DNA of 64,000 nt, from assembly GCF_025857195.1 (NCBI RefSeq), contig NZ_CP109787.1, positions 2,855,501 to 2,919,500 on the forward strand. The letters run 5' to 3'. Positions 35,078 to 44,297 of this stretch are shown one piece after another (positions within the stretch are counted from its first letter, which is position 1; each line of letters opens with the position of its first letter). Below the pieces are notes generated by a model that was not told where the DNA came from, made no database searches, and saw only the letters and a list, made by a program, of their open reading frames with translations. The stretch comes from Leisingera thetidis (GTDB lineage: Bacteria > Pseudomonadota > Alphaproteobacteria > Rhodobacterales > Rhodobacteraceae). The position numbers were made by a program, and so were the translations under genes.

Positions 35078-36064
35078 TCAGAGCGTGAAGGAGGCAGTGA
35101 CCACAAGACCGGTGGCCTGCCAGTCGAATTCCAGCGAGCCGCCCGAGGCCGCCACCAGCTTGCGGATGATGGCTGAGCCGTTCTGGCGGCGCGGCAGCGA
35201 CACTTCCGGGCCGCCGGCCTCCTGCCAGCGCACTTGCAGGGATGCCCCTTCTGCAGACCAGGACAGGCCAACTGTGCCGCCCGCGCAGCTGAACGCGCCG
35301 TATTTCACCGCATTGGTGGCCAGCTCATGCAGCACCAGCGTCAGGGGCGAGATCAGGTGCTCCGGCAAATCCAGCTCGGGGCCGGACAATGCAAACTGCC
35401 GCTCGCCCATCGGCGCATAGACGGCCAGCAGCCGCTGCGCCAGCGCCCGCACTCCGGGCGCGCTGCGCTCGGGCTGCACGATGGTGTCGATATGCGCCTT
35501 GCCCAGCGCCTCCAGGCGGCCGGTCAGGATCCGGCCCAGGGCGGCGTTTCCGGTCTCTTCCTGGGCGGTCATCCGGATGATCACCGACATCACGTTGACG
35601 ATATTGCCGAGCCGGTGGCGCAGTTCGCGGTCGGCCAGCGCCCGGGCCTGCCGCTCGGCGGCGCGCTGCGCGGTGATGTCCAGCTGCGAGCCGAAGAAAT
35701 ATTTCACCCGGCCGGTCTGGTCCAGCACCGGGCCGATCTGCAAGGCGTTCAGAAACATCGAACCGTCCTTGCGGTAATTCACGATTTCCACCGTGCCGAC
35801 CGTCTGATCGTCCAGCAGCTGCCGGACTGCGGCGATGCTTCCGGGAGTGGTCTCGCGGCCCTGCAGAAAACGGCAGTTGCGCCCCGTCACCTCGTCCGGC
35901 GGGTATCCCGTCAGCTCGCTGAAGGCGGGGTTTGCAAAGACAATCGGATTGTCCGGACTGTTGGGATCGGTGATGCACAACGGCAGCCGCGAATGGCGGA
36001 TGAATTCCGCCAGTGCGCCGTCGGAGCGGAGGCTCCAATCATCTTCAAGGGATACAGAAGTCAT
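35078..36064 (-). CDS. LOV-domain HWE histidine kinase (blue-light sensor)
   Basis: A 328-residue cytosolic sensor. Residues about 20-132 form a PAS/LOV domain with the full flavin-binding signature GRNCRFLQG; Cys64 is placed to form the light-induced flavin adduct. Further LOV hallmarks are FANPAFSELTGY, NYRKDGSMFLN and FFGSQLDIT. The kinase part has the HWE/HisKA_2 phosphoacceptor RELRHRLGN (His150), the N-box LHELATNAVKYGAF near 245 and the W-x-E motif in RWQEAGGPE. No transmembrane segment is present. LOV-HWE kinases control light-dependent stress or virulence responses in Brucella and Erythrobacter. No response-regulator gene is adjacent, so it is an orphan. Confidence 0.9.
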   Translation of the reverse strand: MTSVSLEDDWSLRSDGALAEFIRHSRLPLCITDPNSPDNPIVFANPAFSELTGYPPDEVTGRNCRFLQGRETTPGSIAAVRQLLDDQTVGTVEIVNYRKDGSMFLNALQIGPVLDQTGRVKYFFGSQLDITAQRAAERQARALADRELRHRLGNIVNVMSVIIRMTAQEETGNAALGRILTGRLEALGKAHIDTIVQPERSAPGVRALAQRLLAVYAPMGERQFALSGPELDLPEHLISPLTLVLHELATNAVKYGAFSCAGGTVGLSWSAEGASLQVRWQEAGGPEVSLPRRQNGSAIIRKLVAASGGSLEFDWQATGLVVTASFTL

Positions 36065-36211
36065 TGCACAACCCTAAGGCCGAACTGCCTGTCCGGCAAT
36101 GAACTTCACGCCGAAGCCCGGCGGCAGAGCCCGCACGGAAAAAGCCCCGGCGCGGGCCGGGGCTTTCTGGTGCTTGCCGTTTTCCGGACCCCTTGGGGCC
36201 CGGAGCGGACA

Positions 36212-38719
36212 TCAGCCGTCCTTGCGGATGGTCTCGTTCTTGGGATCGTAGGGGCTGTCGCAGGTGACGACCGCATCCCACAGCTTGTCCTGGATCTTGA
36301 CCTTCAGCCGGGTGCCTTCCACCGCGTGCTCGGGCTTGACATAGCCCATGCCGATGGATTTCTCGAAGGCCACCGAGTAGCCGCCGGAAGTCAGGCGGCC
36401 GACGCGGGTGCCGTCCTCGGCATAAAGCGCCTCGCGGCCCCAGGGATCGGCGTCCGACGGACCGTCGATCAGCAGGGTGCAGCATTTGACGCGCACGCCG
36501 GTCTCTTCCAGCTTGGCCTTGCCGTGGAACTCCTTGCCGAGGTCGACAAAGCGCGGCAGGTCGGCTTCCAGCGGGGTCGCGTCGCGGCCCAGCTCGTTGC
36601 CGAAGGCGCGGTAGGATTTCTCCTGGCGCAGCCAGTTCTGGGCGCGCGCACCCACCAGCTTCATGCCGTGCTTCTCGCCTGCCTTCTCCAGCAGGTCAAA
36701 GAGGTAGTTCTGCATCTCCATCGGGTGGTGCAGTTCCCAGCCCAGCTCACCGGTGTAGGCCACGCGGATCGCGTTGACCGGGCACATGCCCAGTTCGATC
36801 TGACGGGCGGACAGCCAGGGGAAGCGCTTGTTCGACAGCGCGGTTTCCGGATCGGCGTCGACGATCACCTCTTTCAGAACGTCGCGGGACTTGGGGCCTG
36901 CGATGGCGAACACGCCCCACTGGGTGGTCACGTCCTGCAGCTCGATGCGGCCGAACTCGGCTTCCTTGTCCTCGATCGCCTTCTTCAGGAAGTCGGCGTC
37001 ATACTCGGACCAGGCGCCTGCGGACACCAGGTAATACTCGTCGTCCTTCAGGCGGACGATGGTGTATTCGGTGCGGGTGGTGCCGGCAACGGTCAGCGCA
37101 TAGGTCAGGTTGATGCGGCCGACCTTGGGCAGTTTGTTGCAGGTGAACCAGTCCAGGAACTGCGTCGCGCCGGGGCCTTTGACGATGTGCTTGGTAAAGG
37201 CGGTTGCATCCACCAGGCCAACGCCTTCGCGGATTGCCTTGGCTTCGTCCACAGCGTGCTGCCACCAGCCGCCGCGGCGGAAGGAGCGGGCGTCGTGGTC
37301 GAAGTTTTCCGGTGCGTCCAGGGGGCCGAAGTAGTTCGGGCGTTCCCAGCCGTTGACCCAGCCGAACTGTGCGCCGCGGGCCTTCTGGCGGTCGAACGCA
37401 GGCGCGGTGCGCAGCGGGCGGGCTGCCGGGCGCTCTTCGTCCGGGTGGTGCAGGATGTAGACGTGCTCATAGCACTCTTCGTTCTTGCGGGCCGCGAACT
37501 CGGTGGTCATCCAGTTGGAGGAGTAGCGCTTGGGGTCGAGCGACGCCATGTCGATCTCGGCCTCGCCGTCCACCATCATCTGCGCCAGGTAGTAGCCGGT
37601 GCCGCCCGCGGCGGTGATGCCGAAGGAGAAGCCTTCCGCCAGCCACATGTTGCGCAGGCCCGGTGCCGGGCCGACCAGCGGGTTGCCGTCGGGGGTGTAG
37701 CAGATCGGGCCGTTGAAGTCGTCCTTGAGGCCGGATTCGGCGCAGGACGGAACGCGCTCTGCCATCGCCATGTACTGGTCGGCGATCCGGTCCAGGTCCA
37801 GCGGGAACAGGTCGGCGCGGAAGCTGTCCGGAACGCCATGTTCGAAACGCGCAGGTGCGCCGCGCTCGTAGATGCCGAGGATCCAGCCGCCGCGCTCTTC
37901 GCGGGCATAGGATTCATTGTCGGCGTCACGCACAACCGGGTGCTCCGGATTGCCGGCTTCGCGCCATTTGACCAGCTCGGGGTCCTGATCCATGACGATG
38001 AAGGTGTGCTCAACCGGGATCGCCGGCATCTTGATGCCCAGCATCTTGGCGGTGCGCTGCGCGTGGTTGCCCGAAGCGGTGACGACGTGCTCGGCGGTGA
38101 TCACCACCTTCTCGTCGGACTCGACCAGGTTGCCGCCCTTCTCGACCATCTTGGTGCAGGTGACTTCCCAGTGGGTGCCGGTCCAGTGGAAGGCATCCGC
38201 CTGCATCTTGCGGACGATCTCGACGCCGCGCTGGCGCGCACCCTTGGCCATCGCCTGGGTCACGTCCGCCGGGTTGATGTAGCCGTCTTCGGTGTGGTAG
38301 ATCGCGCCCTTCAGGTCGCCGGTCTCGATCAGCGGCCAGCGCTCCTTGATCTGGTCCGGGGTCAGCCACTCATAGGCCACGTCGCAGGTTTCCGCGGTGG
38401 AGGCATAGAGCATGTATTCGTCCATGCGCTCCTGGGTCTGCGCCATGCGCAGGTTGCCGACCACGGCAAACCCGGCGTTCAGGCCGGTTTCCTCTTCCAG
38501 GGTCTTGTAGAAATCGACCGAGTACTTGTGGATGTGGGTGGTCGCATAGGACATGTTGAACAGCGGCAGAAGGCCGGCTGCATGCCAGGTCGAGCCGGAG
38601 GTCAGCTCGTCACGCTCGATCAGCATGACGTCTTCCCAGCCGGCTTTGGCCAGGTGATAGGCAATCGAGGTGCCGACGGCGCCGCCGCCAACAACAAGTG
38701 CTTTGACTTGGGTTTTCAT
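36212..38719 (-). CDS. Dimethylglycine dehydrogenase-like FAD/GcvT protein
   Basis: An 835-residue fusion. The N-terminal DAO domain has ALVVGGGAVGTSIAYHLAKA and the STWHAAGLLPLFNMSY segment, where a conserved His-containing loop carries covalent FAD in relatives. A FAO_M linker follows, then a C-terminal GcvT domain (from about 430; GVGLVDATAFTKHIVKGPGA, VAYTGELGWELHHPMEMQ) that uses tetrahydrofolate to capture the released one-carbon unit. Dimethylglycine and sarcosine dehydrogenases have this layout; which methylamine is used here is not certain. Start 38719 has a GGGAGA site; upstream in-frame codons look non-coding. Monocistronic. Confidence 0.88.
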   Translation of the reverse strand: MKTQVKALVVGGGAVGTSIAYHLAKAGWEDVMLIERDELTSGSTWHAAGLLPLFNMSYATTHIHKYSVDFYKTLEEETGLNAGFAVVGNLRMAQTQERMDEYMLYASTAETCDVAYEWLTPDQIKERWPLIETGDLKGAIYHTEDGYINPADVTQAMAKGARQRGVEIVRKMQADAFHWTGTHWEVTCTKMVEKGGNLVESDEKVVITAEHVVTASGNHAQRTAKMLGIKMPAIPVEHTFIVMDQDPELVKWREAGNPEHPVVRDADNESYAREERGGWILGIYERGAPARFEHGVPDSFRADLFPLDLDRIADQYMAMAERVPSCAESGLKDDFNGPICYTPDGNPLVGPAPGLRNMWLAEGFSFGITAAGGTGYYLAQMMVDGEAEIDMASLDPKRYSSNWMTTEFAARKNEECYEHVYILHHPDEERPAARPLRTAPAFDRQKARGAQFGWVNGWERPNYFGPLDAPENFDHDARSFRRGGWWQHAVDEAKAIREGVGLVDATAFTKHIVKGPGATQFLDWFTCNKLPKVGRINLTYALTVAGTTRTEYTIVRLKDDEYYLVSAGAWSEYDADFLKKAIEDKEAEFGRIELQDVTTQWGVFAIAGPKSRDVLKEVIVDADPETALSNKRFPWLSARQIELGMCPVNAIRVAYTGELGWELHHPMEMQNYLFDLLEKAGEKHGMKLVGARAQNWLRQEKSYRAFGNELGRDATPLEADLPRFVDLGKEFHGKAKLEETGVRVKCCTLLIDGPSDADPWGREALYAEDGTRVGRLTSGGYSVAFEKSIGMGYVKPEHAVEGTRLKVKIQDKLWDAVVTCDSPYDPKNETIRKDG

Positions 38720-38956
38720 TCTCCCGCTCTCCAGCTTTGTGAGATTCTTGAGACTGCTTATGCCCAAGCGTAAGGCAACGCGCGAAATCCATCCGACGCA
38801 AAAAACGCAAAAACCGACCTTGCGCGCCATAGTGTACAGGAATCTTCTGCCAGCCTTGCCGGAAATGGCGTTTTTCCGCGCAGCGGCAGGGCGGCTGCAG
38901 CCCGCTGCCGCCGCTGGAAACCGCGGTGCTCCGGTGTCTGGCTGCGCTGCGGCGGG

Positions 38957-39304
38957 TCAGCAGTCGGCGACATTGCCGCGGCGGATGCAGACAGGCTGCG
39001 GCGCCTCTTCGCCGCTCTGTGCCTCCGCGACCTGCTCGCCGCCTGTGAGCAGGCGCCTGCCATAGCTGGCCGCCTCGCTCCAGACCGTCCCGCCGCCCGC
39101 TGCCGTTTCAGGCAGCCCGGCGGAGCCGCCATCTGCCCTGGCGGCGCGGGCGCGGGCAAAGCGGTCCTGGACGATGGTGCCGTAATCGGTGGCGCTGAGA
39201 TCGCCCCAGTTCAGGCCTGCATCGCGGGTCTGGAAATAGTAATCGGCGCCGATCACTGCCTGCACGCTGAACACCAGAATGCCCGCCGCTTTCTTCAGTC
39301 CCAT
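38957..39304 (-). CDS. Hypothetical secreted or membrane-anchored small protein
   Basis: A 115-residue protein with an N-terminal hydrophobic segment (KKAAGILVFSVQAVIGADYY) that could be an uncleaved anchor or a signal peptide. A short conserved-looking stretch follows (DAGLNWGDLSATDYGTIVQD), and then low-complexity sequence. The start at 39304 has a GGAGAG site. I do not recognise a family. Encoded upstream of nothing obvious; 237 bases separate it from the DMGDH-like start. Confidence 0.55.
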   Translation of the reverse strand: MGLKKAAGILVFSVQAVIGADYYFQTRDAGLNWGDLSATDYGTIVQDRFARARAARADGGSAGLPETAAGGGTVWSEAASYGRRLLTGGEQVAEAQSGEEAPQPVCIRRGNVADC

Positions 39305-39758
39305 CTCTGCTCTCCAGTTCCGCGAAATGCTGCAGCACCATCCCGGACCAGGACCTGGCGCAGAATTGCGGCAGCTTTCCGGCTTTTCAGGGAAGAGTGC
39401 AGTGCAATTGCAGCGGCCCGGCCAGGGCCTGCCCTGCCGGCTGCTGTTGCTGCGTTCTGCCTGTGCTGTTTCTGATGCGCTGATCTTCAGCGCTAAGGAA
39501 TGGCGGCGCCGCCAAGGGGCGGAGGCGGGACGGGAGGTTCCTCCCGCACGCTCAACGTTATCTCTGCGTGCCCCTGCCAAGGGGCCCTGTTCCTGAGCGC
39601 CGGGGGTGTCAGGCCCGGCGGTGACCGCGATCAGGGGAGATCATGGCAGGGCGGGCTTAAGATGCCGTGAGGGCGGCGTGCGCCGGGGGCGCAACACCCC
39701 GCACGGCGCGGGATGCCAGCGCAGGTTTCCGGCTCCCGGACGGGCCCTGGGCCGGGCT
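39305..39758. other. Gap between the hypothetical gene and the GlcD-like gene
   Basis: About 450 bases. They contain small GC-rich inverted repeats (for example gggaggttcctccc near 39530-39545 and ggggcgcaacacccc-type sequence near 39687) but no supported gene. The promoter of the hypothetical gene must lie at the left end. Confidence 0.35.
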
Positions 39759-41162
39759 TCAAATCTCCAGGATCTTGCCCGGGTTCATGATGTTCTCCGG
39801 GTCCAGCGCCGCCTTGACCGCCGCCATGTAGCGGGTCGCCGCGCCCAGTTCCTTTTGCAGATAGGGACGCTTGCCCTGGCCGATGCCGTGCTCGCCGGTG
39901 CAGGTGCCCTCCATCGCGATCGCCATCTCGTTCAGCCAGCCGATATATTCATCCGCCTTCCGGCGCTCGGTGTCGCTGTCCATGTCGATCAGCAGCAGCG
40001 CGTGGAAATTGCCGTCGCCGACATGGCCGACCATCGGCGCCAGCAGGCCCATGCCCTCGGCCTTCTCCCGCGCCGCGCCGACGCATTCGGCCAGTCTGGA
40101 GATGGGCACGCAGACATCGGTGGAGATCCCCTTGGCGCCGGGCCTGAGCTGCAGGCTGGCCCAGTACATGTCGTGGCGCGCCTGCCACAGTTTGCTGCGC
40201 TCCTCGGCCGTCGAGGTGGCGGCGATGTCAAAGCCGCCGAATTCACCGGCGATGGAGGCAAAGATGTCCGCCTGCTCCACCACGCCCGCGTCCGAGCCGT
40301 GGAATTCCAGCAGCAGGAGCGGCGTTTCCGGCAGGTCGAGGCCGGAATAGGCATTGGCGGCGCGCACGCTCATTTCGTCCAGCAGCTCGATGCGGGCCAC
40401 CGGGATGCCGTACTGGATCGTCATCATCACCGCGCGGCAGGCTTCATCCACCGAGCGGAAGGAACAGCGGGCGGAGCGGATCGCCTCCGGGATGCCCTGC
40501 AGTTTCAGGGTGAGTTCAGTGATCAGGCCGAGGGTGCCCTCGGAGCCGACCAAGAGGCGCGTGAGGTCATAGCCGGCCGAGGATTTCCGGGCCCGCTGCG
40601 CGGTGCGGATCACGCCGCCGTCGGCCATCACCGCCTCCAGCGCGATCACGTTGTCCTTCATGGTGCCGTAGCGCACCGCGTTGGTGCCGGAGGCGCGCGT
40701 CGCCGCCATGCCGCCGAGCGAGGCGTTGGCGCCGGGATCGATCGGGAAGAACAGGCCTTGGTCGCGCAGATAGGTGTTGAGCTGCTCGCGGGTGACACCG
40801 GGCTGCACCACCACGTCCAGATCCTCGGCGTGGACCTTCAGGATCTTGTCCATCCGCATCATGTCGATGCAGATGCCGCCGGCGGGTGCGTTCACATGCC
40901 CCTCCAGCGAGGTGCCGGTGCCGAAGGGAATGACTGGCACGCCATGTTCGGCGCAGACCGAGACAATCTCCGAAACCTCTTCGGTGGAGACCGGAAAGGC
41001 CACCGCGTCCGGCGCCTGGTTGGTGATCCAGGTGGTGGTATGGCCGTGCTGCTCGCGGATTGCCTGGCCGGTTTGCAGCCGGTCGCCGAAACGCTGCTGC
41101 AGCGTTTCGATGGCGGCGGCGATCCCGGCCTCGTTGCGCGGCAGTGATGTGGCTTGCACCAT
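39759..41162 (-). CDS. FAD-linked oxidase, D-lactate/glycolate dehydrogenase (GlcD) type
   Basis: A 467-residue flavoprotein. The PCMH FAD domain has VPVIPFGTGTSLEGHVNAPA with the pyrophosphate-binding loop, NASLGGMAATRASGTNAVRY and LLVGSEGTLGLITEL. The C-terminal FAD-oxidase_C domain includes VGHVGDGNFHALLLID (metal and active-site His) and CTGEHGIGQGKRPYL. Such enzymes oxidise D-2-hydroxyacids such as D-lactate or glycolate, passing electrons to cytochrome c or quinone. No glcE/glcF genes are adjacent, so a stand-alone D-lactate dehydrogenase is more likely than a glycolate oxidase subunit. Confidence 0.88.
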   Translation of the reverse strand: MVQATSLPRNEAGIAAAIETLQQRFGDRLQTGQAIREQHGHTTTWITNQAPDAVAFPVSTEEVSEIVSVCAEHGVPVIPFGTGTSLEGHVNAPAGGICIDMMRMDKILKVHAEDLDVVVQPGVTREQLNTYLRDQGLFFPIDPGANASLGGMAATRASGTNAVRYGTMKDNVIALEAVMADGGVIRTAQRARKSSAGYDLTRLLVGSEGTLGLITELTLKLQGIPEAIRSARCSFRSVDEACRAVMMTIQYGIPVARIELLDEMSVRAANAYSGLDLPETPLLLLEFHGSDAGVVEQADIFASIAGEFGGFDIAATSTAEERSKLWQARHDMYWASLQLRPGAKGISTDVCVPISRLAECVGAAREKAEGMGLLAPMVGHVGDGNFHALLLIDMDSDTERRKADEYIGWLNEMAIAMEGTCTGEHGIGQGKRPYLQKELGAATRYMAAVKAALDPENIMNPGKILEI

Positions 41163-41295
41163 GGCGGGTCTCCTCGGGGTCAGTGGTCCGGCAAAAAATT
41201 CACGTGTTAACCTACGCCCTGCCGCTGCGGTTCTTCAATACCCAGTAACCGGTAGCAGCCCGGCCCGGCGGCGCGGCGAGCGGGCGGGCGGGGGT

Positions 41296-43074
41296 TTATC
41301 CGCCCAGGGCGATGCCCTCCCGCCGCGGGTCTGCGGCACCTTTCAGCTTTTCGCCGATCTCGATCGCGTGCAGGCCCGAGGTCAGGTCGCGGATGTTGAC
41401 CTCATAGCCCATGTCCGTCAGCGCCTGTTCCTGCGCTTCGGCACCGGTGCCGGCCTCCAGGTCATAGGTGCCGAAGCGGTTGACCAGATGCGGCAGCGCC
41501 AGCGCCTCTTGCAAATTCAGCCCCCAGTCGGCCCAGGCGATGATGGATTTCGCCACATAGCCGATGATCCGGCTGCCGCCGGGCGAGCCGATGGCCAGCA
41601 CCGGCTTGCCCTCGCGCAGCAGGATCGTGGGCGCCATCGAGGAGCGCGGCCGCTTGCCCGGCTCCAGCCGGTTGGCGACCGGCACCCCGTCGGAATGGGT
41701 GCGGAAGGAGAAATCGGTCAGCTCGTTGTTCAGCAGGAAACCGCCCGACATCAGCCGCGAGCCAAAGGCGTTTTCGATCGTCGTGGTCATCGACAGCACA
41801 TTGCCGTAGCTGTCCACGATGGAGATATGCGAGGTCGAGGGCAGCTCGATCGACTCGTCATCCGCCAGCAGCAGCGCATGATCGAACTCGGGCGCGCCCG
41901 GCGCCGCCTCGGGCAGCGCGTCATCGCCCTGCAGCAGCTCTGCGCGCGCGGCCAGGTAATCCGCCGCCACCAGCCCGTGCACGGGCACCGGCACATAGTC
42001 GCTGTCGGCCATGTAGCGCCCCCGGTCGGCAAAGGCGAGGCGCGAGGCATCGCCGATCAGCCGCCAGGCCTCGGCGCTGTCCGGTCCCAGCGCCGCCAGG
42101 TCATAGCTGTCCAGCATCCCCAGGATCTGCCCCACGGTCAGCGCCCCGGAGGACGGCGGCCCCATCCCGCAGGCCTCGAAATCGCGGTAGGCGACGCAGA
42201 CCGCCGGGCGTTCCTTGACCCGGTAGAGCGCCAGATCGGCGGCCGACAGCACGCCCGGATTGCCGGCGGCCTCGGCAACCGTGCGGACGATGCCGGCGGC
42301 AACGGGACCGGCATAGAACGCCGCGGCCCCCTCCTCTGCCAGCGCCTGCAAGGTTGCGGCATAGTCCGGGTTCAGCAGCGTCGCCCCCTCCCTGACCGGA
42401 TCGCCATCCGGCAGGAAATAGGCGGCTGTGGCGGGGAACCGCGCCAGCCGTTCGGCGTCGCCCCCCACCAGCGCGGCCAGCCGCGGCGACACCGCAAAAC
42501 CGTCCTCTGCCAGCCGGATGGCCGGTTCGAACAGCGACGGCCAGTTGGCGCGGCCCCAGCGGCGGTGGGCCGCTTCCAAGAGCGCAGGGGTGCCCGGCGT
42601 GCCGACCGAACGGCCGCCGACCACCGCGTCGAAGAACGTAATCGGCGCGCCGGCCTCATCCTGGAACAGGGTGGGCGTTGCCGCCAGCGGCGCGGTCTCG
42701 CGGCCGTCCAAAGTCGTCAGCTGCCCGGTTTTTGCGTCATACCAGACCAGGAACGCGCCGCCGCCCAGCCCCGAGGACTGCGGCTCCACCAGCCCCAGCA
42801 CGGTCTGCACCGCCACCATCGCATCCGCCGCGGTGCCGCCCGCGCGCAACACGTCCGCCCCGGCCTCCGCCGCATGCGGATTGGCCGCGGCGACCATCCA
42901 GTTCTCCGCTTCCACAACCTGGCCTGCCGCCTTGGCCTCGATCGCGGCGGCGGCTGCGGGGGAAAGCGCCTCGATGGTTCCGGCTGCGGCCGCCTCGGGC
43001 GCAACGGCGTCGGCGGCCTGCTGCGCGGCAGCGCTGCCCGCGCAGGCGATGAAGGCCAGAATCAGATGCCTCAT
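41296..43074 (-). CDS. ggt: Gamma-glutamyltransferase
   Basis: A 592-residue periplasmic Ntn-hydrolase. A signal peptide (LILAFIACAGSAAAQ) is followed by the large-subunit region (AENWMVAAANPHAAEAGADV, LGGGAFLVWYD). The self-processing site is Thr in ELPSTSHISIVDSYG near 411; cleavage before it frees the catalytic Thr of the small subunit. RPRSSMAPTILL and SPGGSRIIGYV shape the glutamyl pocket. It hydrolyses or transfers the gamma-glutamyl group of glutathione. An alanine-rich segment (18-50) follows the signal. Start 43074 has an AAGGAC site. Downstream of, and on the same strand as, the 2-hydroxyacid dehydrogenase gene (40 bases). Confidence 0.93.
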   Translation of the reverse strand: MRHLILAFIACAGSAAAQQAADAVAPEAAAAGTIEALSPAAAAAIEAKAAGQVVEAENWMVAAANPHAAEAGADVLRAGGTAADAMVAVQTVLGLVEPQSSGLGGGAFLVWYDAKTGQLTTLDGRETAPLAATPTLFQDEAGAPITFFDAVVGGRSVGTPGTPALLEAAHRRWGRANWPSLFEPAIRLAEDGFAVSPRLAALVGGDAERLARFPATAAYFLPDGDPVREGATLLNPDYAATLQALAEEGAAAFYAGPVAAGIVRTVAEAAGNPGVLSAADLALYRVKERPAVCVAYRDFEACGMGPPSSGALTVGQILGMLDSYDLAALGPDSAEAWRLIGDASRLAFADRGRYMADSDYVPVPVHGLVAADYLAARAELLQGDDALPEAAPGAPEFDHALLLADDESIELPSTSHISIVDSYGNVLSMTTTIENAFGSRLMSGGFLLNNELTDFSFRTHSDGVPVANRLEPGKRPRSSMAPTILLREGKPVLAIGSPGGSRIIGYVAKSIIAWADWGLNLQEALALPHLVNRFGTYDLEAGTGAEAQEQALTDMGYEVNIRDLTSGLHAIEIGEKLKGAADPRREGIALGG

Positions 43075-43114
43075 GGAAAAGTCCTTTCTCAAATTCCGGG
43101 CCGGGTGCGGGCGC

Positions 43115-44101
43115 TTACAGCATCGAGGGCACCACCTGGTCCGGCGGGCGGTGGCCGTCCTCGAAGGTCTTGATATTGAGCAGCACCTTTTCGCCCATCT
43201 CGATCCGCCCCTCGATGGTGGCGGAGCCCATATGCGGCAGCAGCACCACGTTCGGCAGCTCGCGCAGGCGCGGGTTGATGTCGGTGCCGTGCTCATAGAC
43301 ATCGAGGCCGGCACCGGCGATTTCACCGGCGCGCAGCATCCGGGTCAGCGCGTGCTCGTCGATGACCTCGCCGCGCGAGGTGTTCACGATGACGCCCGAG
43401 GGCTTCATCAGCTTCAGCCGCCGCGCGTTCAGCAGGTGAAAGGTCGACGGCGTCGACGGGCAGTTGACCGAGATCACGTCCATCCGCGCCACCATCTGGT
43501 CGAGGCTCTCCCAATAGGTGGCCTCGAGCTTCTCCTCGGTCTCGGGGCGCAGGCGGCGGCGGTTGTGGTAATGGATCTGCATCCCGAAAGCCGCGGCGCG
43601 TTTGGCCACCGCCTGGCCGATGCGGCCCATGCCAAGGATGCCAAGGCGCCGCCCGGCAATCCGCCCGCCCAGAAACGCGGTCGGCGCCCAGCCCTGCCAG
43701 TCGCCCTTCTGCATCACCGCCAGGCCCTCCGGCATCCGCCGCACCACCGCCATGATCAGCGCCATGGCCATGTCGGCGGTGTCATCCGTCAGCACGCCCG
43801 GCGTGTTGGACACCAGGATGCCGCGCTGGCGGGCCGTCGCCACATCGATGTGATCGACGCCGGCGCCGTAGTTGGCGATCAGCCGCAGCCGCTCGCCCGC
43901 CTGGCCCAGAAGGCCCGCATCGATGGTATCGGTGACGGTGGGCACCAGCACATCGGCATCCTTCAGCGCGGCCGCCAGCTGGGCCCGGGTCATCGGCGTG
44001 TCATCGTCGCGCAGGCGCACGTCGAACAGCTCGCTCAATCGTGTCTCCACGGGTTCCGGCAACCGTCGCGTAACAACAACACTCAGTCGGTCTCTTGGCA
44101 C
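43115..44101 (-). CDS. D-2-hydroxyacid dehydrogenase (glyoxylate/hydroxypyruvate reductase-like)
   Basis: A 328-residue NAD(P)-dependent enzyme. The Rossmann motif is RLGILGMGRIGQAVAKRAAA. The substrate-binding Arg lies in VNTSRGEVIDEHAL, the Glu region in LDVYEHGTDIN and the catalytic His in VVLLPHMGSATIEGR. RLIANYGAGVDHID is the usual substrate-loop motif. It reduces glyoxylate, hydroxypyruvate or a similar 2-oxoacid. GTG start at 44101 with a GGGAGAGC site. Divergent from the SH3 gene and likely co-transcribed with ggt. Confidence 0.9.
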   Translation of the reverse strand: MPRDRLSVVVTRRLPEPVETRLSELFDVRLRDDDTPMTRAQLAAALKDADVLVPTVTDTIDAGLLGQAGERLRLIANYGAGVDHIDVATARQRGILVSNTPGVLTDDTADMAMALIMAVVRRMPEGLAVMQKGDWQGWAPTAFLGGRIAGRRLGILGMGRIGQAVAKRAAAFGMQIHYHNRRRLRPETEEKLEATYWESLDQMVARMDVISVNCPSTPSTFHLLNARRLKLMKPSGVIVNTSRGEVIDEHALTRMLRAGEIAGAGLDVYEHGTDINPRLRELPNVVLLPHMGSATIEGRIEMGEKVLLNIKTFEDGHRPPDQVVPSML

Positions 44102-44297
44102 TTGCGCTCTCCCTTGGGCTTTTCATTTCCTACGCCTCCATGGCATCGTGGCGCAGGACGCGGACGGGCACAAGAACCCACGCGCATTCCCTTGCCGCCG
44201 GCCGGAGCATTGCCGGCAGCGGCAGGCGGAAGACTGGCAGAAGACCGGAACAAGAGGCTGGGCACAAACCGGCCGGGCAAGAAGAGGCGGGCAGGCA

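Noticed and set aside
35234..38773. Plus-strand open frame of 1179 codons
   Set aside because: Antisense to the LOV kinase and the dimethylglycine-dehydrogenase-like gene, both of which have clear domains; it has no recognisable motif of its own.
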